DNA of 64,000 bases from assembly GCA_013398615.1 (NCBI GenBank), contig VZSR01003282.1:7884384-7948383 (forward strand). The letters are read 5' to 3'. The position numbers and the translations under genes are program-made. Shown piece by piece: positions 12,481-21,905 of this stretch. The notes under the pieces are model-generated. The model had not been told where the DNA came from. It searched no databases and saw nothing but the letters and a program-made list of their open reading frames with translations. The DNA is from Brachypodius melanocephalos. Its lineage: Eukaryota; Chordata; Aves; Passeriformes; Pycnonotidae. The stretch's first letter is position 1. Each line of letters opens with the position of its first letter.

Positions 12481-13768
12481 TGTAATCCTTACCTGCACAC
12501 CAAAACCTCTGGACCAAGGAGGAGACAGAGTCCCCTCTCCCAGGAATCTGAAGGACCTGGTAGTGTCTGTGATACCAGGACCTTAATGATGTATATCTAA
12601 CTTTTTCAGATTCATCACATTCTTATTTAAATTAAAAATTCAACCTAGCTTTAGAAAAAATGTGGAAGCTATTTTTCTTTATGCTTGTTCTTTAAAAATT
12701 TAAATTTGGGGACTAGCAATGAATATAAGATTAGGTTAAGTATCTGATCTGAGAAAAAAAAATCCTGATACTTTCCTATTTAATATAAAAATGAATGTGT
12801 GGGTGTTTTTTTGAAGTGAAAAATTACTCATGTGCCTTAGAAACCTACTTCTATGGAAATATGTGAAATGTCTGAGCTTGTTTCAGAAATTTAATTTAGC
12901 TCTTCAAGTCACTTGGGCACATTTGAAAATATTACCCTTGATCTAACTCTTGATAGGACAAGATTGGTGTCTTCATTAAGTAATCCTGCTGAAATCTAAC
13001 TTCTGTAAAGTTCTAGATTTTGATGAAAAGAGGTGTTTACAAAAAAAAAACCAAACCAACGTTTTCCCTTGCCTGATTAAGCACATATAATGGATTATTG
13101 CCAAGACAAAGACACCTTTATCTAAGCATCAGATCTGTTTTCCATTTTAAAAAGTCTTTTCTTTATAGTCTTTCCTATATATACTACTCATTTAGTCATA
13201 ATAATCTCCTTCTTTTGCTATGTTGAGTTTGAAGACAGAATTTAAGCTACTTAAATCTGTAAGCATGAACAGAACCCTAGAAAAAGAATCTCTCTTGATA
13301 TGAAGAGGTTATTAAGTAATTGGCCATCTCTGTTCAAGTCTTTGAAAAGATTGTTCTTTCCAGTTATTACACTGCTACACTGTGCTTTCAGTTTACATAG
13401 TTTTCCCATTTAATACAAGTAGAAGATAATTCACCAAGTTAGCAAACAGTGTTCTGATTAGCAAAAACATTTTGAACTAAGACAAACTCAATGCAATTAT
13501 TAGCATAATCTTATTACCAAGATAAATCTGTAAAGTTCAGACAGAAGCCAGTAGCTTCTATATATAATACTAAATTTAATTACACCTAGGTAAACCATTA
13601 AATGAGAAAGCCTGGGCTAGGCTGGGAGTTTGTGGATGTTTAAGAACTGGCCCAGGAGAGTTGACAGGTACTAATCCCGTCCTTCTTCCTGCACAGGTTT
13701 GGTGAGTGGTTAAAAGCAGGTTTGCAGGAGACAGAAGAATGAAGGGGACCTGTTCCTGCACTATAATT

Positions 13769-13782
13769 ACAACTCCCAGCAT
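13769..13782 (+). promoter_or_regulatory. Possible ZNF143/SBS-like motif
   Basis: ACAACTCCCAGCAT matches the core of the known vertebrate Staf/ZNF143-type site (ACTACAAYTCCCAGCATGC), except that the bases 5' of it differ and the final GC is replaced by AT. Such sites normally sit in CpG-rich promoters. Here the surroundings are CpG-poor, so it may be inert or of repeat origin. Confidence 0.25.
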
Positions 13783-14869
13783 ATATAATTCCATGTATTT
13801 AGTGTGCCTGGGATATGGGACCAAAACCCCTCCCCAGGAGGGTGTCACAGGCTGCTCTGTCACCAAGACACTGATATTTGCTCACTCCTGAGTACAGCCC
13901 CACACCCAAAGCTGCTCCTGAGCCAGCTCTGCACTGTGGCTCACGTCACTCAGGACACTGAGACTCAAATCACATTCAAGATAACCCAAAAATCAATCTG
14001 TAACCTCCTCCACTGAGCAGTTAAAATGCTAACAGCTGCCAGCTAAATGAACATGCATTTTACCACTATATTGCTGCAGTTACCAGTGCTGTGAGAACCT
14101 CTGGCAGCCATTCCTTTTGGAATTTTTCACTCTTGGCAATGCAAATCCAGAAGGACACGGCTCCAAGGTCTGCTCTGCTGAAGCCAATGCAATGTGATCA
14201 CAGATCTGGGCTGCAGGTCCTGACACCACTGTCCCCATCTCAGACCTGTGTTCCCCACAGTCTGCTGCCTACGAGAGCACCCACCTTAAAAAAATAAGGT
14301 GATGCTCTTAGATGTTTATATGGTCATTCTAAAAGGCCTTGTGATAATCAGATTCAGTGGTGACCTGCTCTTGGTTTGCAATCATCTGGCATGGACAGAA
14401 ATAGCTCTGGCTCACCACAGTGGAGAATTAGACAGGATCTATTTTGGCTGCTAATTTAAGCCCTACAGAGGTAAAAATGAACCAAATCCTGGCAGGCAGC
14501 AGAGCTGGGATTTGCCACGGTCACAGAGTGCAATCAACAAAAATCATACAGAAAGGATATTGCACATGGCACTCAAGTCACACCTCAGGTGTTTCTGTAG
14601 TACAGCAGATATGGACACCTTCAGCACACACATGCTAAATAACTGATGGAAATTGAGGGAAATATTTGAGAGAACACCTGAGACTCAAAAATACAAAAGT
14701 AAATCCAACCCACTTTTGTGTTTGCATCTGTGCAGATCCAAGCTGTACCTATGACACATACTGGGAAACTCCAGGATATGCTCTACAGACCAAGAGGTCA
14801 TTTTTGAGCATCTAATGAACTCACTAGCATCATCACTTTTCATTCTATTGCATTCTGGACAATGGACGG

Positions 14870-15620
14870 ATTTTATTTATTGATACACATTGATGGTTTC
14901 ACAATAAGTTTTATTCCAAATATTCCAGTGTAACATTCTGCATTAGTGAATAGCAGTTGCTTTCCATTGGATGAAAGGGCTATTGGATGCAGGCAGCATT
15001 TGCAGAGTTGTTGCCATTCTAACTGCTGCAGAGCATGGAAATTACAATACCATGCTCTGGAAAAATCAGTCATTACTGTAATTAACCACCTTCCTTATCA
15101 CTTTGCACTTTTGCCTTATCACATCATTGACTATCTGCTTGTAATAAGCAACACTCAGGGATTATTGTTACATATACAATTTACAGTAATTATTAGGTTA
15201 CTGACAATGAAATTACTTATAAAACTAATGGTGCATCTTTGTTTCTCCAGGTTTGATTTAAGGAACTGTGCCATTCTCACTTCATTTCAAAACATCAATA
15301 GAGCTGTTTCCAAGTTGAAAATTCATTTTCCTTTATACATAGACTATACATTTCAGAGGACAGAAAGCCATTTCCATATTAGTCACAGTAGCAAAGTGAT
15401 TTTTCATTCACCCTCAAGTTTATTAAAAACAAAGTGCTTTTAATATTGGGTGAAGCTGGATTAACAGCATACATTAGCTTCTGACACTAAAATGGAGTAA
15501 TTTTATTTCTTTGTTTCACAGTCTGAGGCAGCATTAGAAGTAGACTTTCAACTGGTATTTTGGAAATGCAATTACTGCATTAAGAGGCAAATCTGGACTC
15601 TAAGCAATTAATGCATTAAA
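14870..15620. other. Candidate conserved non-coding element with internal hairpin
   Basis: This stretch has low CpG, many TAAT/ATTA homeodomain cores and long stretches free of stops on the plus strand (14946-15443), but the translation has no protein-like domain. Inside lies a perfect inverted repeat: CAGAGCATGG (15029-15038) against CCATGCTCTG (15050-15059) with an 11-base AT-rich loop. A strong 3' splice-site-like sequence (pyrimidine tract then CAG) ends at 15521 and is followed by 29 open codons. This could be a regulatory element, part of an unrecognised transcript, or ordinary DNA. Conservation cannot be assessed from one sequence. Confidence 0.3.
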
Positions 15621-15910
15621 AGATGTATGTAGACTATAGAGGTGGATATACCTAAAGGTTTAATTATAATTTCATTTCTAAGTATTACTGCAAAATACTC
15701 ACTGAGAAGCCACTTTCCAGACATTATTGATACATTTTTCTGTATTTCTAGCCTGCAAAAGGAGAATGCTAAAATCCCTGAAGTTAATATGTGACAATAA
15801 GAATCAAAACATCTCATTTGGAAAACTGCTTAGCAGAGCTGCAAACCAATAAAAGTGTTCTTCCATACACATAATTCTCACAAATCTCAACAGAATCACT
15901 TTAGGGTGTT

Positions 15911-15975
15911 GCGATATCGTCACCATATGTCGCAGGTGCCAGGAAAAGATGAGGCAGGACAGGGTCCGAGGTCAG
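15911..15975. other. Small CpG-containing cluster in CpG-poor DNA
   Basis: Four CpGs fall within about 65 bases, including the 8-base palindrome CGATATCG at 15912-15919, while the surrounding kilobases have almost none. It is too small for a CpG island. It might be a recently inserted fragment or a protected binding site. Confidence 0.35.
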
Positions 15976-16683
15976 TTAGTTAAATTATCAGAAGGCAAGT
16001 TTGGTCATCACAAAGAAGGTTAAAATCAGTTCCAACAAGGTGCCATACAATTCCTGATGAACCTGTCCTTTATGAAAGACATTACTAATTTTTCTTCTGA
16101 GACAGGTCTTGCAAAGCTAAGTAAAATCACTCAACTAAACTGCAAAAGTACTTCAAAGAGCCAGGCTGATTAATAAAATCAAGGGCTGCCAAGTGACCTG
16201 AACAGACATGCAGAAAATACCATTGTAAGATTTTATCCTGAATTTGTCCATGAAGGCACGTTCAAGGTTGTGATTCCCCCATAAATTGACTATGCTATTA
16301 ATAGTCACAGAAGCATTACTGGTAAAACAGAACAGGAACCACAGCTTCAGCAACAACTAAGTCAGCAATACAACATTTGAAGCAAGTGGCTGTCAGAAAT
16401 TGCTCTCAAAACCTCTTTTAGTCTTTCTTTATTGACTTAGTGAAAGAGGAGATGCCAGCTGGTAGCCAGAGCTCTGTGATGTGCTTGGTTTTTACTGTTC
16501 ATGCTGATTCCACACCATTTACCAGCTCTCTGGCCAGAACTTAAAGAGAAAAAAAAATTATATAGAAATGGGAAGTAGCATGGAGAAATCCAAACAGTGT
16601 CTTTTGAGCTGTGCAGATTCAGTGCAGTCAACAGAACTGACCTGAGTTCATCCCTTGTTTTATAAAGGGCTCTTCAAACAAGG

Positions 16684-16712
16684 AATTTGCGCCAAGAGTA
16701 AATTTGCGCCAA
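16684..16712 (+). repeat. Direct repeat of a CpG-containing 12-mer (E2F-like)
   Basis: AATTTGCGCCAA occurs at 16684-16695 and again, identical, at 16701-16712, a 17-base period. On the minus strand each copy reads TTGGCGCAAATT, which contains a GGCGC core like E2F sites and a TTGGC half-site like that of NFI. Two identical CpG-bearing words so close together stand out in CpG-depleted DNA. No gene start is visible nearby. Confidence 0.6.
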
Positions 16713-16934
16713 TACTTTCAGGTATGTGAAACAATTCTGCTTCTATGGGTGGGATTTGACAAAAAAAGCACTAAATCAAAGACCATGAAATTCTAATTGC
16801 TGTTATTCAAGAGGCTGAGGGAATGAGGAAACAGAACCTACTTTGTACAATGGTGCTGCATTTCTTCCAGCAGAGGAGATAGATCTGCTTTGTTTCCCAT
16901 TTTACTACAAAAATGAATTGCAGAAAGTTTCACA

Positions 16935-16997
16935 CAAAAAAAAACCCAAAACAAAAACCCCCAAAACAACCACAAAAACCCCCACAAAAATACCCCC
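16935..16997 (+). repeat. A/C-rich low-complexity tract
   Basis: Alternating runs of A and C (patterns such as CAAAA and AACCCCC) with no G and almost no T. It translates into a lysine-, threonine- and proline-rich peptide purely because of its composition, so it should not be called coding. Confidence 0.8.
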
Positions 16998-17637
16998 AGA
17001 GTGCAACCACTATTTTAGTTTCCTTTCTCATATTTTCAATACAATCAATGCAAAGCTGACTGTTTCATACTGTCATCAATAATTAAATAAATTGAAAGCT
17101 ATATTGCTTCTTAGCTACATTTACATTTTGCATCTCCCCTACTTACTTTAGGAATCATGAAACAAGTAATATTTTTCCCAAAATGCTTAAGACATGCACA
17201 CAGTATACTGTTACTTGGTTTTGATGCAATCTGTGCTTACATTCAAGACCCGGTAAAGTCGAACCACCAAGAAAACACAATGAAGGCTTCTATAAACAAA
17301 GATTTATGTGTACAACAAACAAGTGTGCTGCAACAAATTCATGGTCTGTACACTGACCTCAGACTCTCAGGCTAATATCAGCATCTTCTTAATGGACTAG
17401 AGTAGAAAATAAGATTTCATGGACATTACCCCTGAGACACCCAATCTTTACTGGCATCAAACAATTACAGCATTATGGAAACTCAACCGAGGGTGAGGAG
17501 ATAGAGAAAAAGCACAATTTACTGTAATTAATATTATGTTAATAGCATGCGTTTCACACCCTCACTGAAGCAGGAAGCATTGCTTTGTTCCTGGAATACA
17601 ATGCAGAACCTGGGGCATTGTGCACTCAGAGCACATG

Positions 17638-17698
17638 GTAGGCAGGAATAAAGGCAAATTTCCTGCAGTAGGCAGGGAATAAAGGCAGATTTCCATGG
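17638..17698 (+). repeat. Tandem duplication, about 30-base unit, two copies
   Basis: Copy 1 (17638-17667) and copy 2 (17668-17698) both run GTAGGCAGG, then AATAAAGGCA, then ATTTCC. They differ by one inserted G, an A/G change and the last few bases. The near-identity suggests a fairly recent local duplication. Each copy carries an AATAAA word, but there is no sign of a transcript end here. Confidence 0.8.
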
Positions 17699-18659
17699 TC
17701 AGGTGAGCAGCTCCTTCCTGCTCCTGTTAAAACCATCCCACTACTCTCTCTGGTACCAGTGTAAAGCAAGAATTCTAATCATGTTTCCATGCACAGATAG
17801 TTCCCTCTGTCACTCCCAGACACTTTCAGCTTTAATTGAGAGAAACAATTGTGAGGGGTAACACTAAAGTCTGAAATAACAGATCTGGTTGTGAGTAAAT
17901 AAGTCATGTTTTTCTACACATTATCCAGGTCTTGGAGAGAACGTTCTCTAACACAAGGATCTATTTTCTAGTTGGGTCTAAGACAAATAGATAATTCCTA
18001 CTTGCTTCATTTGCATCCATACCATCCTGTAATTCATTAATCAGTATTGATAAGTTAATTAAAAAGCTTGATAGCTTGTGGAAAAGGTATAATTTTTTAT
18101 TTAGCATTAACTCCCCTTCTCTGCTCTTTCGATAATATCCTGCCTGGCTCCTTCATTCCTTTTGCCTCTTCCATCTTTTAGAGGCACTTTTGGGACATTT
18201 CAAATCATGTATATTCCTGGCCCATTTCTCCTGAAAACGAGTTCTAAATTTTTATTCCAGTTTAAATAATAAGCACAGGTAAAATTAAAATACCTTTTTT
18301 TTTAATGGTCCTTACAAATATAACATCAACAGAAAAATACTAACCTAGAGTTTGTAGACAAAGTCTACACCAAGAACTTTTGCTTGAAAGTCTCTTAGAA
18401 AAACTAAAATGGAAGATGAATTTGTAAGCTAAACAAGTGGGCTAAGGCAATAAATTACTTCTAGTACAGAACAGGGCAGCAGATCAACATCAGCAACAAA
18501 GAAAAGCTACAGCCCCACATTTGCAGTTCTTGTGTCCAAGAGCTGAATTTGACACTACAGAAGATATGTACAAATACACACAATGGATAATACTGTTTAT
18601 TTTTTAAAGACACATTACGGATTTTCCTTGTGCTGGATCAGCTGCCTATGAACAAGTTC

Positions 18660-18900
18660 TCTTTAGATAATTAATAAGGCACACAGCCATAAATTGCCAA
18701 AGTTCATTTGCTACTTTGATTCACGGCCAATACTTATCAGACATTTAAATTTCTAAGGTGAATCGAATCATCTGCTAATCTGTTTGCTGATAAGTGGGAA
18801 CTAGACAAGTTTTGATTTAAATGAGAAGCAGGCTGATCAGAGGTAAAAATTATATTAAATGTTAATTACTGTAAAAAAGTTGATGTGACAACTTAAGTCA
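18660..18900. promoter_or_regulatory. Candidate regulatory element with paired GATA sites
   Basis: ACTTATCAG (18732-18740) and its exact reverse complement CTGATAAGT (18787-18795) form two opposed GATA-type sites. A TCF/LEF-like CTTTGAT word lies near 18714-18720, and several TTAAT/ATTA cores flank the pair. The mix of sites in a low-CpG context resembles a vertebrate enhancer. This is inferred from motifs alone, and such words also occur by chance in AT-rich DNA. Confidence 0.3.
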
Positions 18901-19591
18901 TGCCTTGGAGAGAATATTTGATTCCTTTTGTGTTCAAGGCTAGGAGACACCCATTAGGTAGCTTGGGAACGCAGACTTCCAAATCATTATTATAACCAGC
19001 CAATGTACTGTCTAATGAAAAAACATTATGCCTGATGTAATTCTAATTATAGAATTATTGTATGCTCATACTTATGCCTTTTTACAGTACATTAACAAAA
19101 TCCAGTGTGCTCCAGACTCAGAGTTTGCCCTGCAAACAATTACACACTCAAGCAGCCTTCCTCTTAGGAGATGTTCCACTTCAATGGCTTTAATGAGACA
19201 GGCCATGTGACCACAATTCCTGTTACATATATTAGAAATTTCTCTCCTCAGTATTTAACCTTTGGGATTTTTTTTACATTAACAGTGTTGATTTAAATTT
19301 GGAAGGTCCCCCAGAACTTTCCCCATTTGCTTATCTTTGCCTGTTTTCAGTAAATTGGCAGAGCAGATTTCTTTCAAATAGACTTACTAAGACAAAAAAA
19401 AAAATCATTGGTGCTGTGTTTTAAAACAATGTCCTAGTTCATAATAAACACAAAATCCTAAATATTACTTTGGAGGGGGAGGTAAATGAAAAAAAATGGA
19501 AGTCTGAAATAGAAAAATACTAATAGTTCATTTTTATAGCAATAATAAAGTTACTATCATTACCAAAAGATTCTTCACTAAAATTTGAGTT

Positions 19592-19645
19592 TCTTACTAT
19601 CTCGTATTAACTTTATGTCATCCACAAATTTGAACAATGCAGTGT
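19592..19645 (-). mobile_element. Possible old internal CR1 fragment
   Basis: The plus strand reads TATGTCATCCACAAATTTGA at 19614-19633. This resembles the minus-strand wording of CR1 (and related LINE) coding sequence, where a GTGTCATCTGCAAACTTG segment is characteristic. The match is short and diverged, and the flanks do not clearly extend it. Confidence 0.25.
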
Positions 19646-21831
19646 TTTAATATTCAGGACAAACTGACATGATTTCTTTGTTGGCTTGACATGCAGCAGG
19701 GAACCAAGGTGTGGAACACAACAGCTGTTTTTCCTTCCTTTTGCCCCCTTTGGCACACCAAGCATCCAGCAATAATGAAAAACCCAGCTGCTAATCTCAG
19801 CACAGAGCAGTATAGATGTCGAGGTTGCCCTGGAAGTGAGTAGACATCACTCTTCAGAGAGCAAAGATTTATCAGGACATGGCTGGGTCTCTCAGCCCTG
19901 CTCTGCCCTCCCAACATCTGAGTAAAGAGATGTGGCACACACAGGAGGTGGCTGTGAGCAGTGGACACAGGGTTCAGCCAGAGACGTGTCAAGCCTGCCC
20001 TGATACTTGAGCAAGGCTCATTCTGTATGAGAACTGCTGACTCAAACTTCTGTAAAAATAAATAAATGGAATCTGAGGACACGGCTCATTAAGTGCATTT
20101 TCAATTTGCACTGGAATATACATTTCTTTAATCAAGTCACTCAAAACTTACATGTAGCCACAGTCCATAGATTGTTCACCATAACTTTCCCAAAATCCTT
20201 CCAGAAGTTCCGTCCCTGAGTCTGAAATATTTCTGTACCACTTCTTTTACATTCAGTAGGATTTGAACACTTATGTCTGCAGAGAGTATGACATTTATAC
20301 TCTAATGAAATTCAACATTTATTATGCCAGGCTATTTATTTACTGCCACCCATAACTTACAATGGTGCTGCTTTTTATCTTGTATTTCTGATACACTCTC
20401 CATTATTGCTTATTTATGAAAATAACCTGTGCCATCAAGAGTTTTATTCCTCTTTAATCAAAGAGTCAGCAACTAAAATTATGACTATAGAGACAGTCCA
20501 GACTTGCTGACCTGTGACAGAGTGCAATCACAGGGAAAATAAATACTAGTTTTGAATTATCATGAATATGTGCAATACAGAGTAATATTTTTTATCATTA
20601 CTTTTTACACAGTCTTTGGGTTTTTTTTAATGGATTCAGCAGCACTTAGGAAGAGTTCTTATTAATCTCTAAGATAAAAACACCTGGGTTATCAATGTCA
20701 CAGGATCTCAATACTGTATGAGGTGTACACTGGACGTTGTGAAAGAAATATTTTTGCTTTTTCTTTGTCTCCACTGCATTCATACGAAAATTTATGAGAT
20801 TTCTGAGATTAAAAGCTGGAAGTTTTGACTGTGGAATATCAGCCTATTTTTCAGGCAAAGAAAAGGATTGATGGGCTCTTAAAAACCAGAAGAGGGGTTA
20901 ATCTCTGCTGGGGAGTAACTGAAGAACCAAGAGAGATTTTAACAGTATACAGGCAAACTGATAAAGGAAAAAATGAAGAGCAGACAAGTCCAAGATTTCA
21001 TGAGAGTTCAGCTGAATTAGAAAAGAAAGACAAATGCTTCAGTTATCACTGTATTAATGACAACAATCTGCAAAACAAAGGAAAAGAAATTGGAAACTCA
21101 GCAGTGGGAAGAAATTTCATATAATTAGCATTATTGAAGCCAGATGGGATGGTTTGCAGCATCACTGAAATGCTAAAAATCCTGTTTTATAATCTGCTTA
21201 AGGGCAGAATGGGTGATAGAGGTGGAAGTGTATATTAAAGACATCATTACTTGTTTTATTCTTTGTAATTACTGTGGAGGGCCTGGGTTGAATATGCAGC
21301 AGGGTTTCCAGCAGCAGCTTCCCAAAAGAGGCACAGATGTAGCAAATGCAGCTGGGGAACAGGATGGGCATCTCCTCCAGCACCTACCTACTTTATGCAG
21401 GGGAAAGCTTTAACACAGTGCTTTGGTTTGAGAACCAAACAAAAGTTACTCATGCCTTATAGTGTAAAATTTGTGTGAGTTACTTCCAGTTACTCTTGAG
21501 AACAGACACTGAAATGTCTGTTCTAATACCAGAGTATCAGCTAGCTCTATATACAGCCACCTCCTCAGCTAAAGCATAGCTTTAATCTTGGCACCAAAGT
21601 CTGAATCCATTTTGTGACAAGTGACCACAAAATACAAATACTGATGCAAGCAAAGGTAGAAGAACATGGCAAAATATTAATTCAGAGGTCTGACATAGTC
21701 CAAGTGAAAGCTAGGACCACCAAGGGATTCTTTATTTCCTTACATTAACCTCTCAAGATGGGAACAGTTTCAGAAAACAAACCCACTCCTACAAGGTGTG
21801 CAGTCTCTGACATGGAGGCCCTTGAAGCAAA

Positions 21832-21905
21832 ATGGAATCAGTCATGGAATCAGAATATCCTGAGTTGGAAGGGAGCCACAAGGATTAAAACTCTAAAGTT
21901 CAGAC
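21832..21905 (-). mobile_element. CR1 retrotransposon, short 3' end fragment
   Basis: Read on the plus strand, a duplicated ATGGAATCA word (the CR1 terminal 8-mer region in reverse) is followed by GAATATCCTGAGTTGGAAGG and then GAGCCACAAGGATTA. This is close to the avian CR1 3' end, which reads GAGTTGGAAGGGACCCACAAGGATCATC. The element therefore lies on the minus strand, and its body is truncated soon after. Such 5'-truncated CR1 copies are typical of bird genomes. Similarity fades by about 21905. Confidence 0.75.

Larger units (their letters stand above)
6700..16680. other. Non-coding DNA, no gene recognised
   Basis: Apart from the sites listed separately, this stretch holds AT-rich sequence with scattered short open frames. 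The longest on the plus strand are at 7918-8364 and 14946-15443. None shows a protein family motif or a good flanking splice pair. About 12010-12200 (POU- and homeodomain-like words, low CpG) and about 14870-15620 have the look of conserved non-coding DNA, but this is impression only, without an alignment. I see no promoter with supporting context. Confidence 0.55.
16681..18640. other. Non-coding DNA, no gene recognised
   Basis: Besides the listed repeats, I see AT-rich sequence with short open frames that match no family I know. About 17510-17580 contains several ATTA/TAAT words and a GCATGC palindrome. An octamer-type ATTTGCAT word occurs near 18008. Nothing here supports a gene. Confidence 0.5.

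Noticed and set aside
14946..15443. 165-codon plus-strand frame
   Set aside because: The longest frame in the window, but its composition is that of AT-rich DNA, it has no domain, and it contains a hairpin-forming repeat. More likely a stop-poor non-coding element.
19654..20082. 142-codon minus-strand frame
   Set aside because: No family resemblance and no flanking gene structure. Overlaps a possible CR1-like fragment region at its low-coordinate side.
20825..21124. Lys/Glu-rich plus-strand frame
   Set aside because: The plus strand here is purine-rich, which produces such a composition without selection for protein.
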